A stretch of DNA of 64,000 nt from contig NZ_FCNU01000028.1 in the NCBI RefSeq assembly GCF_001545115.1, forward strand, positions 124,001-188,000, in the 5' to 3' direction. The position numbers and the translations under genes are program-made. The DNA is from Candidatus Protochlamydia phocaeensis. GTDB lineage: Bacteria > Chlamydiota > Chlamydiia > Chlamydiales > Parachlamydiaceae. The notes beneath the pieces were generated by a model that was not told where the DNA came from, made no database searches, and saw nothing but the letters and a program-made list of their open reading frames with translations. This document shows, one piece after another, positions 44,655-53,438 of the stretch (position 1 is the first letter of the stretch; every line of letters begins with the position of its first letter).

Positions 44655-45122
44655 TTGGCCGGTCAGCAAATCCTATTGGCATTTTGGAAAAGGCTTTCCC
44701 TAGTCAATCAATTGACTTTTCAGGCAAGAACGCATTCTCAGCATGCGGATGGGTGGAATGGACAAGGAGCAGGGAGTGTTTCCATTACTAGAGAGGGGGC
44801 ATGCGCCTTGATTTTTAATGAAAAAGGGAGCTGGCAGAACAAAAGAAGAGAAGTCTTTAATTTTAGTAACGCCTTCCGCTGGACGTTGGATCAGCAAGGC
44901 GAAATGATTTCCTTGGAGCATCTCAGAAAGGGGAGAGATCGTCCAGTTTTTCTCTTCCATTTGGTTCCTTCAGGCAGGGCGTCTTTGGTATCTGTTAAGG
45001 CTCATCTATGCGCTGAAGATAAATATGAAGGGTATTTTTACTTAGGCAACCATAACTTGTGCCTAAGTTGGCGCGTGATCGGCCCCAAGAAAAATGAAGA
45101 AATGGATTATTTTTACTCCTAA
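44655..45122 (+). CDS. DUF6314-like protein
   Basis: A 155-residue protein matching the DUF6314 pattern as I know it: an early ACALIFNEKGSWQN segment, then REVFNFSNAFRW and ISLEHLRKGRDRPVFLF, and the terminal CLSWRVIGPKKNEEMDYFY. It is probably a small beta-barrel, lipocalin-like fold. The start is TTG 44655 behind GAGAGGG. The biochemical role of the family is not known to me. It lies 150 bases after the flavoprotein gene, convergent with the metalloprotease gene. Confidence 0.78.
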   Translation: MAGQQILLAFWKRLSLVNQLTFQARTHSQHADGWNGQGAGSVSITREGACALIFNEKGSWQNKRREVFNFSNAFRWTLDQQGEMISLEHLRKGRDRPVFLFHLVPSGRASLVSVKAHLCAEDKYEGYFYLGNHNLCLSWRVIGPKKNEEMDYFYS

Positions 45123-45145
45123 TTCGGCCGCAACATCGCTTAGGA

Positions 45146-45175
45146 AGGCTAGATAGCGATTGCGAAATCTAGCCT
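45146..45175. terminator. Bidirectional terminator-like hairpin
   Basis: AGGCTAGAT (45146-45154) pairs perfectly with ATCTAGCCT (45167-45175) between convergent genes, 24 bases after one stop and 11 bases after the other. Confidence 0.65.
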
Positions 45176-45185
45176 AAATGGAGCA

Positions 45186-46676
45186 TTAGCGCGGACATTC
45201 AAGGTAAGCGGCAAAAAAATCGTTTACATTGAAAGGCTCAATCAACCCATCAAAATCTTCTTCATCTTCTATTTCAGGAGAAGCGTCTTTGCTTAACCGG
45301 GATAATAGCCATTGATTATTTAAGTGGCTGGCTAAGGAGTGGGCGGATTCTCCCGTTTGATTTTCGTGCTCTAATGTTTGCCTAAAGGAAGGAAGCTTTT
45401 CTAGTTTTTCCCACAAGGTGGCATAGCCATAGTTTAAAGGCTTAACAGAGGATGCAATGAAAAAGGTGATAAAAAGCATGGCAAGCGTGTTGCCCTCGTC
45501 ATCTTTTTCTTCCCCTTTACAGCCTGCTAACAAGCAATCTAAAAAGAGGAAATTATCGGCATGATTAATTAAATGTTTAAATAGATAACATTTTTCTTCT
45601 GCAGAAAAAATGGTAAGAAAACTCTTTAATTTCGAGATCAGCTTATCAGGCGTTTTTTCGGACTTTACCCAGTTAATTAAAGCGTGTAAAGCCTCTTCTT
45701 TTGGAATGCGCGCTTCTTTAATGAGAGAATCCATTAACTCAAATTCTCCTCCGATGAGACAAGCGGATAAAGGGCCTCCTAAATCATCCGTTACATCAGC
45801 TTGAGCTCCCTTGTCCAGGAGCTGATGAACAAGATCGCATTTGCCGAAATAGCAAGCGGCAGTTAAGGGAAAAATTGCTTTTTTCCTTGCGCGAGGCTTA
45901 TCTCCATCGGCAAGATGGCAAACGGCCTTTTCGGATAGAAAAGAGGGATGATCAGCCATGAATTCGCTTGCCTCGTTTGGCCGTGCGGTATGGATCATGA
46001 GCAAATGATCAATAAACGTCGCCCTGTCAGTGGAAGGTATTTGAAAGCCGAGATGGGAGAGGCGTAAAGGGCGGTCGCAGGCTAAAAGAAATTCATTTTC
46101 GCAAGGAGAAACGAGATTGCTGCTGCCGGGCAAAATTCCCGCAATTGTCACCTGCTCTTCTAAGTTATCCATGTCTGGTAAAAGAGTCGAACACATTGAA
46201 GAATCTAGAAGGCGCCTTTGCTGACGATCTTTTTCATCGTGAATGGCATGCAGCATCTCGTGAAAAAGGCTGATCTCTAAGTCTTTCTTGATTAATTTTA
46301 ATTTTCCCTCTTGATTTAAAGACAAATAATAAGATGTCTCATTCGGATTAATTAAAATAACATCCTCTCTACAAATATTGCCTTTGGTCTCATCTTTTTG
46401 AATATCAATTTTAATGACTTTATTATTGGCTATCAATTGCTTGAGCAGGGACCTGCCGGGCTTAACTGTGGCAATTCGGTCAATCGCTTTAGTAATGAGC
46501 ACTTGAAAAGCGTCATCCATGTATTGAACTTGAATAAAGGGAAAAACTCTGTTGCTAATCTCTTGAGCTTTTAATTCCAGGTCTTGAAGGGATCGGCTAG
46601 GCTTTTCAACTACTTTGGCATGAAGATGATCGACATACTGATCAAATTTAAAGTGAATATTAAAAGATGCGTTCAT
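45186..46676 (-). CDS. Putative NleD/HopH1-like (M91) zinc metalloprotease with ankyrin repeats
   Basis: A 496-residue protein. Residues 75-205 follow the M91 effector-protease pattern: SLLKQLIANNKVIKIDI, a run of beta strands, then the zinc motif HEMLH (139-143, LFHEMLHAIHD), an acidic pair in NLEEQVTIAG (E173/E174, likely third ligand) and ENEFLLACDRPLRLSHLG (193-210). The known M91 member NleD of pathogenic E. coli is a type III effector that cleaves host JNK and p38. After it come ankyrin-like repeats (PLTAACYFGKCDLVHQLLDK, residues 270-289, and GPLSACLIGGEFELMDSLIK, 301-320) and an acidic C-terminus. No signal peptide, as expected for a type III substrate. No clear ribosome site; AT-rich leader upstream. 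Family assignment is by motif only. Confidence 0.72.
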   Translation of the reverse strand: MNASFNIHFKFDQYVDHLHAKVVEKPSRSLQDLELKAQEISNRVFPFIQVQYMDDAFQVLITKAIDRIATVKPGRSLLKQLIANNKVIKIDIQKDETKGNICREDVILINPNETSYYLSLNQEGKLKLIKKDLEISLFHEMLHAIHDEKDRQQRRLLDSSMCSTLLPDMDNLEEQVTIAGILPGSSNLVSPCENEFLLACDRPLRLSHLGFQIPSTDRATFIDHLLMIHTARPNEASEFMADHPSFLSEKAVCHLADGDKPRARKKAIFPLTAACYFGKCDLVHQLLDKGAQADVTDDLGGPLSACLIGGEFELMDSLIKEARIPKEEALHALINWVKSEKTPDKLISKLKSFLTIFSAEEKCYLFKHLINHADNFLFLDCLLAGCKGEEKDDEGNTLAMLFITFFIASSVKPLNYGYATLWEKLEKLPSFRQTLEHENQTGESAHSLASHLNNQWLLSRLSKDASPEIEDEEDFDGLIEPFNVNDFFAAYLECPR

Positions 46677-46978
46677 AATAATTTATTGATTGTTTGATTG
46701 GTGTTAGTTTAGATTTTTTTTGTATTTTTTATTAATAGCTAATTAATCAAAGGGTTTTAATTTTTGTAATACTGATTTACGCATCTATAAAACGTTAAAA
46801 AAAGCCATTAAACGTTAATTTTGTTGTTCAAAGGTAAGTCTCATTTTTTTATCATTATTAAAATAATATAATTATATTTATTAGTATTTTAATAGGTTTA
46901 TTCTTAAATTAAAAGTAAAAGTTGAATTGATTTTATTATGTGTAATAGGAAACTAATAAAATAGAATAATCAGGATTC
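46677..46978. other. AT-rich intergenic region
   Basis: About 300 bases, strongly AT-rich with T and A tracts, forming the upstream region of the metalloprotease gene and the downstream region of the epimerase gene. No ORF or clear hairpin recognised. Confidence 0.5.
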
Positions 46979-47986
46979 CTATCTCATCTCTAGTTGCCAT
47001 TCCTTTAAGAGAGCCTGTTCTTTCTCTCGTTCCATGCCTGCTTTTCTTTCAGACCTGCTTCGGCCGGCATTCCATTTTAAAATAGCAGATAGCGTTTCGT
47101 CCAGTGGCCGGAAGGAGAGGCCTGCTTGTATGGCTTTAGAAACATCGACGCTTAAAAAGCCGGGCATGTGGCGTTTGCGGGAGAGCCAAAGGGGAAGCTC
47201 GATCCAATCTTGTACCTGATGGGCATGAAGAAAATCTTCGCTTACCCAATGGAGGATGCATGTTTTTTGGCTAAGGGATTGACAAGCGTTTAATAATTGC
47301 CCAAAGGTCAAAGGAGCGAGAGGGCCTGTGGCATTGTAAACGCCTGTTGCCTGTTCCTCCACCATTTTGACTATCCATTTAACCAAGTCGCGTACGTCAA
47401 TTAACTGGATGGGAGCGCTTGGATCGCCTGGAGCAAGAATATCTCCGCCATCCGCCAAGCGGACGGGCCAATAGGTCAATCGGTCTGTTGGGTCGAGAGG
47501 GCCGACAATCAGTCCTGGACGAATGATTAAAGAATTGGGAAAATAGCTTTGTATGGTTGTTTCGCAACGGGCTTTTAAAGCCCCGTAGGTTTTCTCGTTA
47601 ATGTCTTCAGTCGCCTCATCATCTAGCTGGGCAACAGAATCACCTTCCGTCATGCCGAACCGATGAAAATTTTCATAGACGCTGATGGAAGAAATGAACG
47701 TATAGTGATCTGTTGCTTGAGCTAAAATTTTTGATGACGCTTCTACCACGCGAGGAAGATACCCTGAAGTGTCAATAATCGCATCCCATTTGCGTCCTCG
47801 CAAGGCATGCAGGTTTCCATCTCGATCGCCTTGCAGTTTTTCAACTTCCGGAAATAGGGCAGGATTATGCTGCCCGCGATTGAACAATGTCACTTCATGT
47901 CCCTGCTCTTGAAGTTCTTCTACAAGATGAGGGCCTAAGAAGCCTGTTCCGCCAAGGATAAGCACTTTGAGAATTAGAGTTTTCAT
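46979..47986 (-). CDS. NAD-dependent epimerase/dehydratase-like SDR protein
   Basis: An extended short-chain dehydrogenase of about 335 residues from ATG 47986, which follows AGGA at 8 bases; the longer frame to 48028 adds residues unlike the family. Nucleotide motif GGTGFLG near the N-terminus, NRGQHNP loop, active-site YGALK (YxxxK) and ISSISVYENF. The pattern is that of the atypical SDR group including chloroplast RNA-binding and UDP-sugar epimerase relatives. It lies 60 bases behind the sugar transporter gene, suggesting a role in sugar modification, although the substrate cannot be deduced. Confidence 0.85.
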   Translation of the reverse strand: MKTLILKVLILGGTGFLGPHLVEELQEQGHEVTLFNRGQHNPALFPEVEKLQGDRDGNLHALRGRKWDAIIDTSGYLPRVVEASSKILAQATDHYTFISSISVYENFHRFGMTEGDSVAQLDDEATEDINEKTYGALKARCETTIQSYFPNSLIIRPGLIVGPLDPTDRLTYWPVRLADGGDILAPGDPSAPIQLIDVRDLVKWIVKMVEEQATGVYNATGPLAPLTFGQLLNACQSLSQKTCILHWVSEDFLHAHQVQDWIELPLWLSRKRHMPGFLSVDVSKAIQAGLSFRPLDETLSAILKWNAGRSRSERKAGMEREKEQALLKEWQLEMR

Positions 47987-48046
47987 ATAGTATGTTCCTA
48001 TAGACAAACGAAGGGCGAAGTATAGCAAGAGGGGATTAAAATCGAG

Positions 48047-49390
48047 CTATTCTTTATCTGCATGATTCCATGCCGCTTCAATGGCTTCTAATGAAAGGTT
48101 TTTTGTTTCAGGCACTAAAAAATAAGAAAAGATCCAAGCCAATATCCCAATTAACCCGTAAAGCCAAAAAGTGGCCGCTATGCCTAGTAATTTGATCAAA
48201 CTTAGAAAAGTCAAGGCGATCGCTAAATTGGCAAGCCAATTAGCAAAGGTCGCGACGCTCATCGCTGTGCCTCTAATATGAAGAGGGTAAATTTCGGCAA
48301 TTAAAAGCCAAAAAATGGGGCCTAGGCTGATGGAAAAGGAAATGACATATAGCGTGAGCATGGACAGGGTTAATACTCCCAAATAATGGCTTAAATGAGG
48401 AAAGGAAAAGAATATTCCTAAGCAGCCTAAGCTGAAAACCATACCTGCCAGGCCTACTAGTAATAAGAGGCGTCTACCGGCTTTATCTAGCAGCCAAAGG
48501 GCAATGCAAGTAGATAAGACATTGATGATGCCAATTAAACCAGTGGCTAAGATGGCATCTGACGCAACTGTAAAACCGGCCCACTCAAAAATCATGGGAG
48601 CGTAATAGATAATCGTATTAATTCCGGTCAGTTGTTGAAAAATAGCCAGGCCGATTCCGATGAGAAGCGCCCTTTTTAGCCAGGGCGTCATAGCTTGAGC
48701 CAAGCTGACATGAGCAGACTTAGTATAGTTTTGGATGTCTTCCAATTCCTGAAGGGCTTTTTCCTGTCCGTGAATGAATATGAGCACTTGCCTGGATTGG
48801 TCAATAAATCCTTTTTTGGCAAGCCATCGGGGGCTTTCCGGTAAAAAAAACATTCCCAGTCCAAAAATGATGGCGGGCAACGTGCCTAATCCAATCATCC
48901 ATCTCCATGCTCCTATCGGGGCTAAAGAATAATCGACAAGATAAGCGAGCACAATGCCAAGGGTAATGGCCAATTGGTTGAGCGAAACGAGCATTCCTCT
49001 TATAGAGGCGGGAGAAATTTCGGCTAAATAAAGGGGCGTTGCCATTGATGACATGCCAATGGCAATTCCGACTAGAATGCGGCTGAATATCAGCCAAGCA
49101 GAGCTGCTGGCAAGGGCGGATCCCAAAGAGCCTAAAATGAATAAAAGTGCGGTGCCTAATAAGAGCTTTTTGCGTCCCATGTAATCGGATAAAACGCCCG
49201 CGCATGATGCCCCTAAAATGGCTCCAAGAAGAACCGCGCTGACAACCATTTCAATAGAAAAAGTTGATAGCGCGAATTCTTTGCGGATGAAAAGGATCGC
49301 CCCTGAGATGACGCCGGTATCATATCCAAATAACAGTCCTCCCAGAGCTGCGAAGCCGGCTGCGCTTGCCAGATAGAGGCGCCTGTTCAT
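48047..49390 (-). CDS. MFS sugar transporter (sugar porter family)
   Basis: A 447-residue inner-membrane transporter with 12 predicted helices. Sugar-porter signatures: GFAALGGLLFGYDTGVISGA in helix 1, DYMGRKKLLLG between helices 2 and 3, PESPRWLAKKG after helix 6, QQLTGINTIIYYAP in helix 7, and PETKNLSLEAIE at the end. These are typical of proton-coupled uptake of hexoses or pentoses such as xylose, galactose or glucose; the sugar cannot be specified. The ATG directly follows the stop of the aldo/keto reductase gene (TAA then ATG), so translation is coupled. Confidence 0.93.
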   Translation of the reverse strand: MNRRLYLASAAGFAALGGLLFGYDTGVISGAILFIRKEFALSTFSIEMVVSAVLLGAILGASCAGVLSDYMGRKKLLLGTALLFILGSLGSALASSSAWLIFSRILVGIAIGMSSMATPLYLAEISPASIRGMLVSLNQLAITLGIVLAYLVDYSLAPIGAWRWMIGLGTLPAIIFGLGMFFLPESPRWLAKKGFIDQSRQVLIFIHGQEKALQELEDIQNYTKSAHVSLAQAMTPWLKRALLIGIGLAIFQQLTGINTIIYYAPMIFEWAGFTVASDAILATGLIGIINVLSTCIALWLLDKAGRRLLLLVGLAGMVFSLGCLGIFFSFPHLSHYLGVLTLSMLTLYVISFSISLGPIFWLLIAEIYPLHIRGTAMSVATFANWLANLAIALTFLSLIKLLGIAATFWLYGLIGILAWIFSYFLVPETKNLSLEAIEAAWNHADKE

Positions 49391-50428
49391 TTACTCTGCC
49401 TTTAAAACAGGCGAAGGGTTTCTTTCCGAGAATTGCCGCTGGTGCCAATAGGGATAGGAAGGCTGGCGGGCGCTGACAGCATCAAGCCTTGCCACCTGAT
49501 CAGCTGTTAGGTTCCAACCGATCGCTCCTAGGTTCTGTTGAAGCTGTTCTTCATTTCTGGCGCCTAAGACGATATTGGCAACGGTTGGGCGCTGCAAAAT
49601 CCAGTTCAGCGCTATTTGAGGAACGGTCTTTCCTGTTTCTTTGGCAATTTCATCCAGTACATCGACGACGGTGTAAAGATATTCATCATCAACAGGCGGT
49701 CCGCCAACGGCTCCGCCGGTCTTTAATCTGCCTTCGGGAAGCGGTTGCCCGCGTCGAACTTTTCCCGTCAGCCTGCCCCAACCAAGCGGACTCCAGGCCA
49801 TCAGGCATACGCCTTGATCTATTCCTAACGGCATCAGTTCTTCTTCATAGTCGCGTCCGATCAAGGAATAATAGCCTTGATAGACGACATAGCGGGCCCA
49901 TCCATATTTTTCTGAAATGGCAAGCGACTTCATCACATGCCAGCCGGAAAAATTGGAACACCCGATGTAGCGGATTTTCCCGCTTTGGACTAAATGATCT
50001 AAAGTGCTCAACGTTTCTTCGATAGGAGTGAGGGCATCAAAGCCATGCAAGAAATAAATGTCGATATAATCTGTTTGCAGCCTTTTTAAGCTGGTCTCAA
50101 CCGATTGGATCAAATGATAGCGGGAAGATCCGGCATCATTCGGTCCTTCTCCCACCCTAAAGGTTGATTTAGTCGATATTAAGGCTCTATGGCGTTTTCC
50201 TTTAATGGCTTGCCCTAGGATCTCTTCTGAGCTGCCTTGAGAATAAACATCGGCTGTGTCAAATAGATTAATGCCGGCGTCCAGACATATATCTATCAGT
50301 TTTTTAGCCTCTTCTACATCCGTTTCGCCCCAGCGCTTAAAAAATTCATTGGAGCCTCCGAAAGTCGCTGTTCCAAAGCTTAAAACGGGCACTTTAAGCC
50401 CCGATCTTCCCAATTGACGGTATTCCAT
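49391..50428 (-). CDS. Aldo/keto reductase
   Basis: NADPH-dependent oxidoreductase of about 345 residues. I start at ATG 50428, behind AAAGGA at 6 bases, giving the typical MEYRQLGRSGLKVPVLSFG; the frame is open to 50611. The AKR tetrad is visible: D in FDTADVY, Y in the same segment, K in STKS and H in YFLHGFD. GCSNFSGWH and the cofactor loop VLGARNEEQL follow. It resembles the YajO/Kv-beta-like branch. First gene of the three-gene operon with a sugar transporter and an epimerase-like protein, pointing to sugar or aldehyde metabolism. Confidence 0.92.
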   Translation of the reverse strand: MEYRQLGRSGLKVPVLSFGTATFGGSNEFFKRWGETDVEEAKKLIDICLDAGINLFDTADVYSQGSSEEILGQAIKGKRHRALISTKSTFRVGEGPNDAGSSRYHLIQSVETSLKRLQTDYIDIYFLHGFDALTPIEETLSTLDHLVQSGKIRYIGCSNFSGWHVMKSLAISEKYGWARYVVYQGYYSLIGRDYEEELMPLGIDQGVCLMAWSPLGWGRLTGKVRRGQPLPEGRLKTGGAVGGPPVDDEYLYTVVDVLDEIAKETGKTVPQIALNWILQRPTVANIVLGARNEEQLQQNLGAIGWNLTADQVARLDAVSARQPSYPYWHQRQFSERNPSPVLKAE

Positions 50429-50769
50429 GCAAATCCTTTGATTAAGTTTGTGTAATTCACATTTAAGAAATATTAAGTAAGGAAATACTGCAATTAAATT
50501 TTTAAAAAATTGGTTTATAATTGAAGTATAACCCTTGCACGAGAGAATGCTATTCTGTATGGACGGCAGCCGTTGGATAAGAGATTCGATGGGCAGATGG
50601 AGAGAGTTCATATTTTCAGCATTTCTAGGAAATAGTTGCGACGGTGAAAAAAGCGTTGCTTTATGAAAAGTTTTTGTTTGCTTATCACATGCAACGGATG
50701 CCGAACATCGACAGTGTCAAAGCGGGAGAATAATTCCAGATATCGGTTAGTATGAATTTAGGGATACGC
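50429..50769. other. Intergenic region between oxygenase and aldo/keto reductase
   Basis: About 340 bases without a credible ORF. The upstream region of the aldo/keto reductase operon, and the downstream region of the 2OG oxygenase-like gene. No clear promoter or terminator recognised. Confidence 0.4.
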
Positions 50770-51834
50770 CTAAGCTTTCAGGCGAAAGGACTGCATGTAA
50801 TGGTAGAAATCTTTTTTTACAGACTGTCCTTCTTGCTTGGGATTGAAAGTTAACTTATAGACATAAGAAACGCGCCATGTTTTTCTATCCGGAGGAATCC
50901 TTGATTCCTCGATTCCATGAACGATATTTCCTTCAAATAAGACCATGCGCATGTGTCGGCATTCTTCCCGCAATGCGATTTCTCCATTGCTCTGACAGAA
51001 AATTGTCCCCATTCCATATTCAGGTTTAAAATTTTCCTCCGCTACATAAACCATTAATGTGACAAGCCAAGGCCTACCAGGGCTTCCATTAATAAACTGA
51101 GTGGGATGATAAGACTTTTCAGATGGATATAAAATGGGAATTTCAAAAGGAATCCCTTCTTCCGGGCAATAATCATCATGCTTACCCTTCGTCATCGTAT
51201 CGGACGAGACGCTTTCCAGGCGATTAGTGGCAACGGCAGACAAGCAAGCATCCTCATAGCAAATATTCCAAGGCTGGGTGGCAATATCTGCTCCTATGCT
51301 ATAAGCAAATAGTCCTAGCAGTTGATAGACCTCTTGTATGGCTTGAGGAGGATTAGTAAAAAAATTCCACCTCTCCCTTTTATCCATAGCGCGGGCAGGC
51401 TCTTCTCCTCCTTCTCTGCTGGTATAGCTAGCAAAAGTCCTTTTGCTAAATTCGGCCTGTTCTGTAAACGTACGCAGATCTTGGCTTGTTTGATAAGCGA
51501 AGAAATCGTCTAAAATGTAAATATCTCTTTCTTCAATAGCGGCATGCTGCACTGAACTTTCTTGCAGTTTTTCCTTAATGGCAGGGAAGGGGTGGGGTTG
51601 AAAGTGAAAAATGAGCATATTCGTATTGGCATTATTAAAGAGCTCATTTGCTAAGACAGCTTGATCGGGCCTCAGATTGAAATCTTCTGGAACAGGGTCG
51701 TCCGTACTCATAGGACATTGCCTCATGCATAATTGTTTGCACTCAACGAGTGTGCTTATAAATTCATATTGGCCTAGAAGCGAAAATATTTTCTTTCTAT
51801 GCAACGGCATAAAATAGCGGACTATATTAGTCAA
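50770..51834 (-). CDS. 2-oxoglutarate/Fe(II) dioxygenase-like protein
   Basis: A 354-residue protein whose C-terminal half fits a double-stranded beta-helix oxygenase: an HxD pair (H219-D221 in KGKHDDYCP), a distal His (H306 in GNIVHGIEE) and an Arg-x-Ser (R321, S323 in TWRVSYVYKL) where the 2-oxoglutarate carboxylate would bind. These are the ordered iron and co-substrate ligands of the family. The N-terminal 200 residues are unrecognised. The start is TTG 51834 behind AGGA, with ATG codons 8 and 41 codons further as alternatives. Substrate unknown. The gene appears single, and faces away from the nuo operon. Confidence 0.72.
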   Translation of the reverse strand: MTNIVRYFMPLHRKKIFSLLGQYEFISTLVECKQLCMRQCPMSTDDPVPEDFNLRPDQAVLANELFNNANTNMLIFHFQPHPFPAIKEKLQESSVQHAAIEERDIYILDDFFAYQTSQDLRTFTEQAEFSKRTFASYTSREGGEEPARAMDKRERWNFFTNPPQAIQEVYQLLGLFAYSIGADIATQPWNICYEDACLSAVATNRLESVSSDTMTKGKHDDYCPEEGIPFEIPILYPSEKSYHPTQFINGSPGRPWLVTLMVYVAEENFKPEYGMGTIFCQSNGEIALREECRHMRMVLFEGNIVHGIEESRIPPDRKTWRVSYVYKLTFNPKQEGQSVKKDFYHYMQSFRLKA

Positions 51835-51999
51835 TATTGTCCTGCTATTTTATGTTGTTTTCTTAGCAATTCGCAGATGCAGCCTAACCTAAAAATTAAT
51901 TTTGATCTTTTCTTTTTATTTGCCTTCTTGAATGGGTATAGGCCGTCTTTTTACTTTTAATCTCAAAGCCATTCGCCTCAATGAGTTACAAAAAAAATA

Positions 52000-52028
52000 T
52001 TGACACATTAACAGGTTGTTGATAAGAA
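52000..52028 (+). promoter_or_regulatory. Candidate nuo operon promoter
   Basis: A perfect TTGACA lies at 52000-52005. Candidate -10 hexamers near 52021-52028 (GATAAG or TAAGAA) are poor, with 15-17 base spacing. The position about 60 bases before nuoA is suitable, but the weak -10 leaves this tentative. Confidence 0.3.
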
Positions 52029-52064
52029 ATTATTCATACAATAAAGCCTATTTAATGGGATCCA

Positions 52065-52424
52065 ATGATTTCCGATTATCTTTCAGTTTATGTTTATTTT
52101 GGCTTGGTTTTGTTAGTCACGCTGATTGTGCTGGCAGTCTCCAGCTTATTTCCGGCTATAAGGACAAGTAGGGTGAAATATATGCCTTATGAGTCAGGCA
52201 TTCAAACGGAGACGCATTTGCAGCAAGAACGCTTCCCTTTGCGTCATTATTTAGTCGGTTTGATTTTCTTGATTTTTGATATTGAAGTGATCTTTCTTTA
52301 CCCTTGGGCTGTTGTTGCAAAAAACATTGGTCCTTTTGCCTTTTATGAGATGGCCTTTTTCTTAATCGCTCTTCTGATAGGATTTGCCTATATTTGGCGT
52401 AAGCGAGGACTACAATGGGATTGA
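52065..52424 (+). CDS. nuoA: NADH-quinone oxidoreductase subunit A
   Basis: Small membrane subunit of respiratory complex I (NDH-1), at the junction between the arm that oxidises NADH and the membrane arm. 119 residues with three helices, at about residues 8-28, 64-84 and 90-110. The conserved loop [10 protein letters not shown] and the acidic [12 protein letters not shown] are family marks. First gene of the operon; its last 10 bases overlap nuoB. Confidence 0.95.
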   Translation: MISDYLSVYVYFGLVLLVTLIVLAVSSLFPAIRTSRVKYMPYESGIQTETHLQQERFPLRHYLVGLIFLIFDIEVIFLYPWAVVAKNIGPFAFYEMAFFLIALLIGFAYIWRKRGLQWD

Positions 52425-52918
52425 ATCCAAAAGAACATACTCCTTTTTTATTGGCTCCGCTTGAGATGCTCATTAATTGGGCACGCGAAAGCTCTTTATG
52501 GCCGGCGCAATTTGGATTGGCTTGCTGCGCCATTGAAATGATGGCAACGGCTGCAAGCCGCTATGACATGGCGCGTTTTGGGATGGAGGTTTATCGTGCC
52601 TCGCCGCGTCAAAGCGACGTGATGATTGTTGCCGGCCGTGTCAGCCAAAAAATGGCTCCTGTACTTAAAACCATTTACGATCAAATGCTGGAACCTAAAT
52701 GGGTTGTGGCAATGGGTGATTGCGCTTCTTGTGGAGGGGTTTATAACAACTATGCCGTGGTACAAGGTGTGGATAAGATCGTTCCGGTCGATGTCTATGT
52801 AGCCGGTTGTCCCCCTCGTCCTGAGGCGCTCTTAGATTGCCTGATTCTTCTGCAAAAGAAAATTAAAGAAGAGAAAGACCCCTTTAGAAGAAAGCGAGCC
52901 ACGCATGGGAACAGCTGA
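52415..52918 (+). CDS. nuoB: NADH-quinone oxidoreductase subunit B
   Basis: Peripheral subunit carrying the terminal iron-sulfur cluster N2 that reduces quinone. 167 residues. Cluster ligands: the tandem cysteines in [11 protein letters not shown], the cysteine in MGDCASCGG, and [10 protein letters not shown]. Overlaps nuoA by 10 bases and nuoC by 14, which favours coupled translation. Confidence 0.96.
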   Translation: MGLNPKEHTPFLLAPLEMLINWARESSLWPAQFGLACCAIEMMATAASRYDMARFGMEVYRASPRQSDVMIVAGRVSQKMAPVLKTIYDQMLEPKWVVAMGDCASCGGVYNNYAVVQGVDKIVPVDVYVAGCPPRPEALLDCLILLQKKIKEEKDPFRRKRATHGNS

Positions 52919-53438
52919 ATCCGTCCAACTCTTAAAAGCGCATATGGGCGATGCCATCTTGATGGAAACCCAATTTCTAGGTGAGACAACGCTTGAAGTT
53001 CAAAAAGATAGATTAAAAGATATCCTTGCTTTTCTGAAGCAAACGCCAGAGCCAGGTTACGAAGTGCTAATGGATTTAACAGGAGTGGACTATCTTGCGC
53101 CTGTTCCCCGCACGAAAGTGGTTTATTGGCTTCACAATCCAAGCAACTATAGCCGCTTGCGCATCATTGTTTATGCGGAAAGGGGCGTGTTTCTGCCTTC
53201 TGTGACTTCTCTATGGCCGGGGGCTAATTGGTATGAGCGGGAGTTGTATGATTTATTTGGTGTGCATTTTGAGGGACATCCCGATCTCAAGCGTATTTTG
53301 ATGCCTGATGAGTGGGAAGGGCATCCTCTTCGCCGCGATTATCCCTTGACCGAAGAGTCCGTTGAATTTAAACATGGCGTAAAACCTAAAGTTCCATCCA
53401 AGATTATCAACCATGAACGAAACATACAAAGACCATAA
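52905..53438 (+). CDS. nuoC: NADH-quinone oxidoreductase subunit C
   Basis: Peripheral-arm subunit of complex I, 177 residues (the 30 kDa-type subunit, separate here, not fused to NuoD as in E. coli). Family signature: [20 protein letters not shown] and LRRDYPL near the C-terminus. Overlaps nuoB by 14 bases and nuoD by 26. Confidence 0.95.
   Translation: MGTAESVQLLKAHMGDAILMETQFLGETTLEVQKDRLKDILAFLKQTPEPGYEVLMDLTGVDYLAPVPRTKVVYWLHNPSNYSRLRIIVYAERGVFLPSVTSLWPGANWYERELYDLFGVHFEGHPDLKRILMPDEWEGHPLRRDYPLTEESVEFKHGVKPKVPSKIINHERNIQRP

Noticed and set aside
48801-49205. 134-codon frame inside the sugar transporter gene, same strand
   Set aside because: Alternative frame of a clear MFS transporter; His/Arg-rich composition typical of a shadow.
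49489-50025. 178-codon frame opposite the aldo/keto reductase
   Set aside because: Lies wholly antisense to a well-supported gene, with Arg/Ser/Cys-rich shadow composition.
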